DNA from: Microthrixaceae bacterium
GTDB taxonomy: Bacteria; Actinomycetota; Acidimicrobiia; Acidimicrobiales; DATDAH01
Length of the DNA stretch: 17,470 bases
Assembly: GCA_020637195.1 (NCBI GenBank)
Contig: JACJWK010000036.1
Location: 1 to 17,470 of the forward strand
Direction of reading: 5' to 3'
The notes beneath the pieces were generated by a model. The model was not told where the DNA came from. It was given only the letters and a program-made list of their open reading frames with translations, and searched no databases. Positions 7,544 to 13,892 of the stretch are shown here, piece after piece. Both the position numbers and the translations under genes were made by a program. The stretch's first letter is position 1. Every line of letters begins with the position of its first letter.

Positions 7544-8361
7544 TGGCCGACGCCTCGAAGTGGACGAGCACGAGCGAGCACGCGCCCGAGTCGGACCTGG
7601 GCGTGCTGCCCCGCGCCGCCGGCCGCGTGGCGGTCGTCACCGGTGCCGGCTCGGGCATCGGTCAGGCCACGGCCCGGCGCCTCGCCGCCGAGGGCGCGAA
7701 GGTCGGCTGCGTCGACCTGCTGGCCGAGACCGCGGAGGCGACGGCGGCGGAGATCACCGAGGCCGGCGGCACCGCCATCGGCCTGGCGTGTGACGTGTCG
7801 AAGGCCGCCGACTGCGAGGCCACCGTGGCCGCCGTGGTCGACGCCTTCGGCCCGGTGTTCGCCCTCTGCAACATCGCCGGCATCGGCACCTTCGCCAACA
7901 CCCACGAGATGGACACCGGCCAGTTCGACAAGATCGTGGCGGTCAACCTCAACGGCTCGGCCTACATGGCCCGCTTCTGCCTGCCCCACATGCTCGAGCA
8001 GGGCGAGGGCGTGATCGTGAACACCTCGTCGAGCGCCGGCTTGTTCGGCCAGCCCTACAGCGCCGCCTACTGCGCCTCGAAGGGCGGGGTGATCCAGCTC
8101 ACCAAGGCGATCGCCGAGGAGTACAAGGACCGCAAGATCCGCTGCAACGCGATCTGCCCGGGCGGTGTCGACACCCCCATCATCCACTCGTTCATCGAGC
8201 TGCCCGAAGGCGGCGACTACAAGAAGATCCGCAAGATGATGACGCCCATGGGCGCGTCGAAGCCCGAGGAGATGGCCGGTCTGTTCGCCTACATGGTGTC
8301 GGAGGAGGCCCGGTACATGACCGGGTCCATCGTCCCCCTCGACGGCGGCATCACCTGCTGA
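7543..8361 (+). CDS. Short-chain dehydrogenase/reductase (SDR)
   Basis: This is a 272-residue classical SDR with a 25-residue N-terminal tail before the fold. Cofactor motif TGAGSGIG is at 33-40; the usual NNAG is the variant CNIAG (109-113). Catalytic Ser163, Tyr176 and Lys180 are all present (YCASK). An acidic residue after the second strand (CVDLL, Asp58) suggests NAD(H) preference. The C-terminal half (CPGGVDTPI, MTGSIVPLDGG) is typical of alcohol or 3-hydroxyacyl dehydrogenase SDRs. Its ATG overlaps the upstream stop by one base, so it is translationally coupled to the ADH. It probably handles a hydroxy or keto intermediate of the same pathway; the exact step is unknown. Confidence 0.92.
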   Translation: MADASKWTSTSEHAPESDLGVLPRAAGRVAVVTGAGSGIGQATARRLAAEGAKVGCVDLLAETAEATAAEITEAGGTAIGLACDVSKAADCEATVAAVVDAFGPVFALCNIAGIGTFANTHEMDTGQFDKIVAVNLNGSAYMARFCLPHMLEQGEGVIVNTSSSAGLFGQPYSAAYCASKGGVIQLTKAIAEEYKDRKIRCNAICPGGVDTPIIHSFIELPEGGDYKKIRKMMTPMGASKPEEMAGLFAYMVSEEARYMTGSIVPLDGGITC

Positions 8362-8374
8362 GCGGGTCGTCGCC

Positions 8375-9334
8375 GTGCCCGACGCCCCCGCACGCATCCC
8401 TGCACCCGAACCGACGCTCTCGCTGACCATCAGCGGGCTGCACCGCCACTTCGGCGCCGACCACCGGGTCGTCGTCGAGGTGGCGCGACGCGCCGAGGCG
8501 GCCGGCTTCGACCAGGTGGTCCTGCCCGACCACGTGGTCATGAGCGCCAACGTCGAGCCCTACCCCTACGGCGAGTTCCCGTACCCCCCGGGCGACCCGT
8601 GGATCGAGCCGCTGACCGCGCTCGCCGCCATCGCCGGTGCCACCTCGACCGTGCGCCTCGGCACCGGGGTGCTCATCACCCCGCTGCGGCCGGCGGCGCT
8701 GCTGGCCAAGACCGTCGCCACGCTCGACAACCTGTCGGGCGGGCGGGTCGACCTCGGCGTCGGCCTCGGGTGGCAGCGCGAGGAGTACGACGCCGTCGGC
8801 GTGCCGTGGGAACGGCGCTGGGCCCGCCACGACGACACGATCCGGGCCTGCCGGGCGCTCTGGGCCGGCCGCGGCGAGCCGGTCACGTTCGCGTCCCCGA
8901 CGGTGTCGTTCGAGGGCGTCTGGTGCGAGCCCGCGCCCGCCCAGGAGCGCATCCCCATCTGGTTCGGCGCCAGGGCGACGCCGGCGCTGGCGGCCCGCCT
9001 GGCCGAGCAGGGCGACGGCTGGCTGCCGCTCGGGCGGATGCGCCCCGAGGACGTGGTCGCCGAGTCGGCCGTGCTGCGGGACGGCTACGCGGCGGCGGGA
9101 CGCGACCCGGCCACCCTCGGCATCCGGGTGGGCCTGCCCCTGGCCCGGGCGGGGGAGGGCGCCTCGGGCCCCGAGGTGGTCGAGGGCTTCGACCTGGCCG
9201 CGTCCCGCGATCGGATCACGGCCCTGGCCGAGGCCGGCGCCACGTCCTTCTCGGCCACCTTGCTGCCCGGTCTCGACACCCTCGACGCCATCGGTGGCTG
9301 GCTCGACGCAGTCGCCGGGGCGTTCCCCCGCTGA
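8375..9334 (+). CDS. LLM-class F420-type oxidoreductase
   Basis: This 319-residue protein starts at the GTG at 8375, 13 bases after the SDR stop. It has the luciferase-like TIM-barrel pattern: LTISGLHRHFG at the start, AAGFDQVVLPDHVVM, VRLGTGVLITPLRPAALLAKTV-type strands, LSGGRVDLGVGLGWQREEY, and IPIWFGARATPALAARLAEQ followed by GDGWLPLG. It is the last gene of the ligase operon. Actinobacterial members commonly use F420 to act on a C=C or carbonyl bond, which would suit a reductive or oxidative step in the same pathway, but this is inferred. It is a distant paralogue of the LLM gene at 1-914. The start lacks a clear Shine-Dalgarno sequence. Confidence 0.9.
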   Translation: MPDAPARIPAPEPTLSLTISGLHRHFGADHRVVVEVARRAEAAGFDQVVLPDHVVMSANVEPYPYGEFPYPPGDPWIEPLTALAAIAGATSTVRLGTGVLITPLRPAALLAKTVATLDNLSGGRVDLGVGLGWQREEYDAVGVPWERRWARHDDTIRACRALWAGRGEPVTFASPTVSFEGVWCEPAPAQERIPIWFGARATPALAARLAEQGDGWLPLGRMRPEDVVAESAVLRDGYAAAGRDPATLGIRVGLPLARAGEGASGPEVVEGFDLAASRDRITALAEAGATSFSATLLPGLDTLDAIGGWLDAVAGAFPR

Positions 9335-9367
9335 CCCGGCCCGGCGCCCGGAACCGGCCCGGGGCAG

Positions 9368-9388
9368 GATCTGACGGGGCGTCAGATC
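9368..9388. promoter_or_regulatory. Operator-like perfect palindrome, site 2 (acyl-CoA dehydrogenase operon)
   Basis: Nine-base arms GATCTGACG and CGTCAGATC flank a GGG spacer, a perfect dyad with the core CTGAC-N5-GTCAG. It matches the reverse strand of site 1 (4740-4760) at 18 of 21 positions. It covers the probable -35 box and part of the -35/-10 spacer of the promoter at 9371-9399, which is where a repressor would block RNA polymerase. Confidence 0.75.
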
Positions 9389-9399
9389 GTCCCTACACT
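9371..9399 (+). promoter_or_regulatory. Promoter of the acyl-CoA dehydrogenase pair
   Basis: CTGACG (9371-9376) and TACACT (9394-9399) are separated by 17 bases, close to the consensus -35/-10 arrangement. The GTG start at 9408 lies eight bases after the -10, so the mRNA is probably leaderless. The -35 lies inside the palindrome at 9368-9388. Confidence 0.6.
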
Positions 9400-9407
9400 C
9401 GCCCGGC

Positions 9408-10598
9408 GTGGACTTGCGCTACTCCGCCGAGGAAGAGGCCTTCCGGGCCGAGCTGGTCGAGTGGCTGGACGAGGTCCTGCCCACCGTCGGCCCGCCCCCC
9501 GGGAACCAGAACGACTGGGACGCCCGCCGCGCCTACGACACCGCCTGGCAGCGGATGCTGTTCGACCAGGGGTACGCGGGCATCAACTGGCCGACCGAGG
9601 TCGGCGGCCGGGGCGCGTCGCCGGCCGAGCACCTGATCTTCCTCGAGGAGACCGAGCGCCGAGGCGCCCCCTACGTCGGCGTGATGTTCGTGGCCCTGCT
9701 GCACGCCGGGCCGACGCTCATCGCCGAGGCGTCGCCCGAGCAGAAGGCGGCCCACCTGCCCGCCATCCTCCGGGGTGACCAGGTCTGGTGCCAGGGGTTC
9801 AGTGAGCCCCAGGCCGGCTCCGACCTCGCCTCGCTGCGCACCCGGGCGGTGCGCGACGGCGACGAGTACGTCATCAACGGCTCCAAGATCTGGACGTCCA
9901 ACGCCCAGGTCGCCGACTACTGCGAGCTGCTCGTCCGCACCGACCCCGACGCCCCCAAGCACAAGGGCATCAGCTGGCTGATCCTGCCCATGGACACGCC
10001 GGGCATCGACATCCGCCCGCTGCGCAGCGTCCCCGGCACCGAGGAGTTCAGCGAGGTCTTCTTCGACGACGTGCGGGTGCCGGTGGCCAACCGCGTCGGC
10101 GACGAGAACGACGGCTGGCGGGTCGCCATGGTCACCTTCAGCTTCGAGCGGGGCACCGCGTTCGTCAGCGAGATGCTGGCGTCGATGCAGCTCGTCGAGC
10201 AGCTCGCCGCCGCGGCCAAGAAGGTCACCCGCGGCTCGGGCACCGCCTGGGACGACGCCGGCCTGCGCCGCGACATCGGCCAGGTCGCCGCCGATCTCGA
10301 CGCCCTGTGGGCGCTGGTGAAGCGCAACGTCACCCAGGCGTCACGCACCGGCGTGCCGGGCCCGGGCGGCTCGGTGTTCAAGCTCCACTACTCCGAGGTG
10401 CGCCACCGCCTGGGCCTGCTCGGTGAGCGGGTCTTCGAGCGGGCCGGCCTGGCCCTCGACGACGTGGCCGGCATGGGCAACGGCCCCCACGTCGAGGGCC
10501 TCCTGCACGCCATCTCGATCTCCATCGCCGCGGGCACCACCCAGATCCAGCGCAACATCGTGGCCGAGCGCATCCTCGGCCTCCCCAAGGACCGGTAG
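9408..10598 (+). CDS. Acyl-CoA dehydrogenase, large subunit-like
   Basis: This 396-residue FAD enzyme would insert an alpha,beta double bond into an acyl-CoA. Visible signatures are CQGFSEPQAGSDL (128-140) and NGSKIWTSNA (157-166), the flavin-binding and substrate loops, and the C-terminal GTTQIQRNIVAERILGLPK. At the place where medium-chain enzymes carry the catalytic glutamate (EGT), this protein has AAGT. From memory, relatives that pair with a short second subunit also lack it there. The next gene is such a second subunit, so an alpha2beta2 complex like mycobacterial FadE26-FadE27 is likely. The GTG start follows a TACACT -10 by eight bases. Expression is probably repressed through the overlapping palindrome shared with the ligase operon. 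The substrate is inferred, not read. Confidence 0.92.
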   Translation: MDLRYSAEEEAFRAELVEWLDEVLPTVGPPPGNQNDWDARRAYDTAWQRMLFDQGYAGINWPTEVGGRGASPAEHLIFLEETERRGAPYVGVMFVALLHAGPTLIAEASPEQKAAHLPAILRGDQVWCQGFSEPQAGSDLASLRTRAVRDGDEYVINGSKIWTSNAQVADYCELLVRTDPDAPKHKGISWLILPMDTPGIDIRPLRSVPGTEEFSEVFFDDVRVPVANRVGDENDGWRVAMVTFSFERGTAFVSEMLASMQLVEQLAAAAKKVTRGSGTAWDDAGLRRDIGQVAADLDALWALVKRNVTQASRTGVPGPGGSVFKLHYSEVRHRLGLLGERVFERAGLALDDVAGMGNGPHVEGLLHAISISIAAGTTQIQRNIVAERILGLPKDR

Positions 10599-10610
10599 GA
10601 GAGCGCCGTG
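10596..10610 (+). promoter_or_regulatory. Stop codon/RBS/start junction, copy 2
   Basis: TAGGAGAGCGCCGTG joins the stop of the first acyl-CoA dehydrogenase gene, a GGAG Shine-Dalgarno core and the GTG of the second. It is 14/15 identical to the junction at 6464-6478 and fixes the start of the second subunit. Confidence 0.8.
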
Positions 10611-11570
10611 GACTTCGATCTGAACGAGGACGAGGCCGCCCTCCAGGAGGGCGTCCGCAGCTTCTGCGCCGGCCGCTTCGACATGGAGACCGTGCGGAGC
10701 CTGGCCGACTCCGCCGGCGTCGACCGGGGGCGCTGGCGCGAGCTGGCCGACACCGGCGTGTTCGGCCTGCGCCTCCCCGAGGCCGACGGCGGCGTGGGGC
10801 TCGGCCTGACCGAGGCCGTGCTGGTCTTCGAGGAGTTGGGCCGGGCGGTCGTGCCCGGGCCGATCCTCGCCAGCCACCTGGCCGCCGGCCTGGTCGACGG
10901 TGCGCTGTCGGGCGACCGGGTGGTCGGCCTCGTCGAGCGCCCGGCCCACCCCGTGCTGGTCGAGCACCTCGACGCCCTCGACGCCCTGGTCGTCGTGGAC
11001 GACGAGGGGCTGCACCTCGTCGAGGCCGATGCGATCTCGGGTGAGCCCGTGGGCCGTCCGCTCGACCCGTGGACGCCGCTGCACGTGGTCGCCGACCTGC
11101 CCGCGGGCCAGGTCATCGGTGGCCCCGAGGACGCCGCCCGCTGGCGCCTCGAGGGCGCGGTGCTCGCCGCCGCCCAGCTGCTCGGCATCGCCGGCGCCAC
11201 CGTCGAGCTGGGCACCGCCTACGCCAAGGAGCGCGAGCAGTTCGGCAAGCCCATCGGCACCTTCCAGGCCGTGAAGCACATCCTCGCCGACATGCTCACC
11301 CGGGCCGAAGTGGCCCGCGCCGCGGTCTACGCCGCCGGGGTCACCCTCGACGACCCGTCGGTCGGCGACCCCGCCCGTGCCGCCCACGGCGCCAAGCTCA
11401 TCGCCGGCGAGGCCGGCATCGCCAACGGCAAGGCCTGCATCCAGGTGCACGGCGGCATGGGCTTCACCTGGGAGGTCGACGCCCACCTGTACCTGAAGCG
11501 GGCCTTCGTCCTCGACACCGTCTTCGGCAGCGGCGACGTGCACGCCGAGGCCATGGCGGCGCTCGTCTGA
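10608..11570 (+). CDS. Acyl-CoA dehydrogenase, small subunit-like
   Basis: This 320-residue acyl-CoA dehydrogenase homologue is clearly shorter than the usual 380-400. The N-terminal helical domain is present (MDFDLNEDEAALQEGVR), the central beta domain is reduced and divergent (about residues 100-175), and the C-terminal helical domain is well conserved: KEREQFGKPIGTFQAVKH (207-224) and QVHGGMGFTWE (279-289). These features match the partner subunits of two-gene alpha2beta2 dehydrogenases, in which the two chains together build one flavin and substrate site. It is coupled to the upstream subunit through the TAG/GGAG/GTG junction and ends the operon. Neither subunit would be expected to work alone. 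Confidence 0.9.
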   Translation: MDFDLNEDEAALQEGVRSFCAGRFDMETVRSLADSAGVDRGRWRELADTGVFGLRLPEADGGVGLGLTEAVLVFEELGRAVVPGPILASHLAAGLVDGALSGDRVVGLVERPAHPVLVEHLDALDALVVVDDEGLHLVEADAISGEPVGRPLDPWTPLHVVADLPAGQVIGGPEDAARWRLEGAVLAAAQLLGIAGATVELGTAYAKEREQFGKPIGTFQAVKHILADMLTRAEVARAAVYAAGVTLDDPSVGDPARAAHGAKLIAGEAGIANGKACIQVHGGMGFTWEVDAHLYLKRAFVLDTVFGSGDVHAEAMAALV

Positions 11571-11706
11571 GTTGAGTCTCCGGCCCGCAGCCAGTTCTCG
11601 CGGCGGTGGACAGGGCGGGCCCGTTCCTTGTGGGGAACGTCGATTCCGGCGCCGTCAGGCTCCGACAGTCAGCGGCTCGGTCGACCCGTTCGGTGCGTGT
11701 CCGCAG

Positions 11707-12010
11707 TCACCGCCCGGGGATTCGAAGGTGGCGAGCCACCTGGCGCTCGAGGTCCGACCACAGGCGAGTCTTCAGCTCGTCCATCAGCCGGCCCATTTCT
11801 TTTGCGCGTGTACCGGCCCCGCGCTGTCTGACCTTCGATCGTGACCCCGGTCGGCACGTGACGGAGGGTCAGGTGGCCCTGTTGCGTCCCGGCAGCGGTG
11901 CGCGAGGTTCGTGCGACCCCATGCGGTCTGGCGCTGCTACGGCTCCAATGTCGGCCCACCTGGACGTCGGACGGCTTGAGATGCCACTCCGTACGTGAAG
12001 GTCGGGTCAT
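11707..12010 (-). pseudogene. Frameshifted remnant, possibly release-factor (RF-1 domain)-like
   Basis: On the minus strand an ATG at 12010 overlaps the DUF2442 stop (TGATG). The frame reads MTRPSRTEWHLKPSDVQV, then later LRHVPTGVTIEGQTARGRY. At a run of four T (11800-11803; AAAA on the coding strand) the plausible reading shifts by one base to KEMGRLMDELKTRLWSDL and ends at 11707. Removing one base from the run would give about 100 residues. PSDVQV and RHVPTGVTIEGQ recall the PADL and THLPTGIVVE parts of class I release factors, but the GGQ motif cannot be found, so the catalytic centre is lost or the resemblance is accidental. If the shift is not accepted, the unshifted frame gives 113 residues ending at 11669. 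The rest of the gap back to 11571 shows no gene. Confidence 0.35.
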
Positions 12011-12366
12011 CAGAGGGGACCTGAGGACGACTTCGGCTTGGGACCCAGTCCAGGCGTGAGATCGTGCCTCGGCCTGACCCAGCGGTGTGGGCAATCCGTG
12101 GCGGCCTCGAGGTGAAGCATCTCGGGGGCCATGTCTGCGCCGTTGGGCCAGACGAGCGTCCGGGCTTCAGGGTCGACGCGTACAGCGCGGAACAGGTCGT
12201 CGTTGTCGGCCAGCGGGCCGAAAACCCGTCCGGTCAGGGCGGAGCCGAGATCGAGGTCGCCCTCGCAGCCGTCGGTGAAGGTCAGATGGACCACGCGGTC
12301 GTGGAGCACTTCCACGCTGGTGACGTGGACAAGTTTCGGGATTCGGCCGTTGGTGGTGGTCGTCAT
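12010..12366 (-). CDS. DUF2442-family protein
   Basis: This 118-residue protein has a core (about residues 11-85) that matches the DUF2442 pattern: a strand-rich opening VTSVEVLHDRVVHLTFTDG, then GDLDL, a FGPLAD segment followed by FRAVRVDPEARTLVWPNG, and the terminal DMAPEMLH. The last 30 residues, rich in Pro, Lys and Ser, are an extra tail. DUF2442 genes are frequently found directly beside DUF4160 genes and the pair is often treated as toxin-antitoxin-like, though I know of no established activity. Its ATG overlaps the DUF4160 stop (ATGA), and its own stop overlaps the remnant downstream, so the whole group reads as one mRNA. Confidence 0.85.
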   Translation of the reverse strand: MTTTTNGRIPKLVHVTSVEVLHDRVVHLTFTDGCEGDLDLGSALTGRVFGPLADNDDLFRAVRVDPEARTLVWPNGADMAPEMLHLEAATDCPHRWVRPRHDLTPGLGPKPKSSSGPL

Positions 12367-12620
12367 GGCAGTGGCTCGATCGTACCGAGGTCTTCATCGC
12401 TCGTCGCTCGTTCCCAGCAGCGCTCAAGATCGTCGTGGTGGAGCTCGGCCCATTCCCGGACGAGGCGGTCTTGGTTGCGAGGCAGCTCCCCTTCGAGGCA
12501 GACGCCGTCGAAGGTGTAGGTCGCCTCGTGCTCTGCGTAGGTCGCATGGAAGTGCGGTGGGGGATGCTCGCGGCGATACATCCGGATCACGATCCCCATG
12601 AACCGACAGAGCTCGGGCAT
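12363..12620 (-). CDS. DUF4160-family protein
   Basis: This 85-residue protein is a near-complete DUF4160 match: MPELCRFMGIVIRMYRREH, then PPPHFHATYAEHEATYTFDG, LEGELPRNQDRLVREWAEL and the terminal TIEPLP. The HFHA motif and the ELP...L..EWAELH helix are diagnostic. The longer open frame upstream (to 12851) is Arg/Pro/Ser-rich and is not part of the family, so I start at the ATG at 12620. That ATG overlaps the stop of a 46-codon leader ORF (TGATG), while the gene's own stop overlaps the DUF2442 start. The function is not established; a toxin-like partner of DUF2442 is a common prediction. Confidence 0.85.
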   Translation of the reverse strand: MPELCRFMGIVIRMYRREHPPPHFHATYAEHEATYTFDGVCLEGELPRNQDRLVREWAELHHDDLERCWERATSDEDLGTIEPLP

Positions 12621-12760
12621 CAGACGTTGCCGTTCGGAGGGGCGAGCGGGTGCTCCGCCTCTTGCAGCTTGGCCCCGATCCTGCGGGGTCGGATCACACG
12701 CGCTGGCTCGTCGCCCAAGGTGCACGCGGTTCCCTCTGAGTGTCGGTGGTCGACAGCCAT
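12620..12760 (-). CDS. 46-residue leader ORF coupled to DUF4160
   Basis: The ATG at 12760 is preceded by a good Shine-Dalgarno (CCAGGAGTCCGGATG). The frame runs 46 codons (MAVDHRHSEGTACTLGDEP... to ...PLAPPNGNV) and its TGA shares one base with the DUF4160 ATG. I recognise no family. The middle part (ARVIRPRRIGAKLQEAEHPL) is basic and could be helical. The strong ribosome site and the exact one-base overlap argue for a translated gene that couples initiation of DUF4160, or a third small component of the module. It could also be a chance ORF in a poorly conserved leader. Confidence 0.5.
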   Translation of the reverse strand: MAVDHRHSEGTACTLGDEPARVIRPRRIGAKLQEAEHPLAPPNGNV

Positions 12761-12935
12761 CCGGACTCCTGGTCGGGCGCGCCGACGCGCGACACGAAAA
12801 GGGGCTGGATGGCCGATGGGCGCGGGCCCGGGAACACGTCGAGCCGGCCATCGAGGCTCGCCGCGGAACGCTAGCGAGCGCCTCTGACGGTTTGCGCCGG
12901 CAGCCCGAGATGAGGCGGTCCCGGCGGCCGGCCAG
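12761..12935. other. Intergenic stretch without a recognisable gene
   Basis: The stretch separates the 46-codon leader ORF from the end of the DyP peroxidase gene, both on the minus strand. Open frames here are short and Arg-rich and look like shadows. It presumably holds the promoter of the leader/DUF4160/DUF2442 group, but I see no clear -35/-10 pair. Confidence 0.5.
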
Positions 12936-13859
12936 TCAGTCCTCGCGGTCGGGCGTCGGTGCGATCCGATTCAGGACCTCGACGCCGGGGGCGAAGTAGT
13001 AGGCGCCGCTGACGGGGTGGGTGAAGTCCATCAGGCGGTCGTGGAGGCCGTCACCCGAGGCGCCGTACATGCGGGCCAGCATCGCGTCGAAGGCACCGAG
13101 GCCGTCGCTGAAGGCGAGGAAGTACAGGCCGTGCTCCTCGCTGGTGCCGTAGGGGACCGAGCGGCGGTAGATCTCGATCTCCTCGCCGTCGTCGTCCTCG
13201 ATCTCGACGCGGGAGATGTGGGCGTCGGCGGGCTTGTCCTCCAGCTCGACGCTGTCGGCCCGGCTGCGGCCGATGACGGCCTCCTGCGCCTCGGTGTCGA
13301 GCGCGTCGAAGGCGTCGAGGTCGTGGACGTAGCGCTGGGTGATCACGAAACTGCCCCCGGCGCCGGGCCCGTCGGCGACCACGGCGAGCTCTCGGGCCTC
13401 CTCCACCGGGGGGTTGGCGGTGCCGTCGATGAACCCGGTGAGGTCCCGGTTGTCGTGCCACACCCACCCCACGGTCTCGCGGGCGAGGGTGGCCCGCCCG
13501 TCGAGCGCCCGGCGCGCCGTGTGGGCGAGGTCGAAATTGCGGTCCGGACGGTTGCCGTGGACCCAGAAGAAGAGGTCCTCCTGCGTGGCGACCGCCACCG
13601 GTCCGGGCTCGGAGCCGACCGCGGTGAACGGGTGGAAGCCCTCGGGCACGTCGTCGGGAGCGAGGCGGGCCAGCAGGTCGGGGCCGAACCCCACCGCGAG
13701 GTTGACCGCGTCGGTGGGGGTGGTGCCGGCCGCCTCGGCGCGAACCGCGGAGACGGCGCCGCGGACGGCGTCGAGGTCGGCGCCGTCGACGAGGCGGTAG
13801 TGGAGGAACCAGTGAGACGGCGTCCCCTCGGCGAAGACGGCAGGTTGGGGCTGGGGCAT
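12936..13859 (-). CDS. DyP-type heme peroxidase (YfeX-like)
   Basis: This 307-residue protein shows the DyP signature GFIDGT at 142-147 (catalytic Asp145), the proximal heme ligand His214 in DAHISR, and the distal arginine at 232-233 in YRRSVPYG. These positions closely parallel E. coli YfeX, which is the nearest well-known relative. DyP enzymes use hydrogen peroxide to oxidise dyes, phenolics and other organics. No Tat or Sec signal is visible and the C-terminus (LNRIAPTPDRED) lacks an obvious encapsulin-targeting peptide, so a free cytosolic enzyme is most likely. The ATG at 13859 gives the family N-terminus QPAVFAEGTPSHWFLHYRL. It is divergent from the SDR, with only 33 bases between the two starts. 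Confidence 0.93.
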   Translation of the reverse strand: MPQPQPAVFAEGTPSHWFLHYRLVDGADLDAVRGAVSAVRAEAAGTTPTDAVNLAVGFGPDLLARLAPDDVPEGFHPFTAVGSEPGPVAVATQEDLFFWVHGNRPDRNFDLAHTARRALDGRATLARETVGWVWHDNRDLTGFIDGTANPPVEEARELAVVADGPGAGGSFVITQRYVHDLDAFDALDTEAQEAVIGRSRADSVELEDKPADAHISRVEIEDDDGEEIEIYRRSVPYGTSEEHGLYFLAFSDGLGAFDAMLARMYGASGDGLHDRLMDFTHPVSGAYYFAPGVEVLNRIAPTPDRED

Positions 13860-13879
13860 GGGCCGCTTTCTAGTTCCCC

Positions 13880-13885
13880 TAACGT
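13880..13885 (+). promoter_or_regulatory. Candidate -10 box (TAACGT) of the SDR/hydrolase operon
   Basis: TAACGT fits TAnnnT and lies seven bases before the GTG at 13893, consistent with a leaderless transcript. The matching -35 would fall at the very start of the divergent peroxidase gene, and no good hexamer is visible there. Confidence 0.4.
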
Positions 13886-13892
13886 GCCCGTC

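Noticed and set aside
9335..9367. GC-rich terminator after the LLM gene
   Set aside because: The bases can form only short, ambiguous G-C stems and there is no T-run, so I cannot distinguish a terminator from background composition.
11712..11740. A tRNA-like T-loop (TTCGAA) in the gap after the acyl-CoA dehydrogenase operon
   Set aside because: The flanking bases cannot form a T stem, and no acceptor or anticodon arm is found nearby on either strand.
11858..11872. A third possible operator, GTGAC-N5-GTCAG
   Set aside because: It matches the core at nine of ten bases but lacks the flanks, and no intact gene starts next to it. About one such match is expected by chance in this length of DNA.
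12621..12851. N-terminal extension of DUF4160 in the longer open frame
   Set aside because: The extension is Arg/Pro/Ser-rich and not part of the family. The ATG at 12620 is coupled to the leader ORF in another frame and gives the normal family length.
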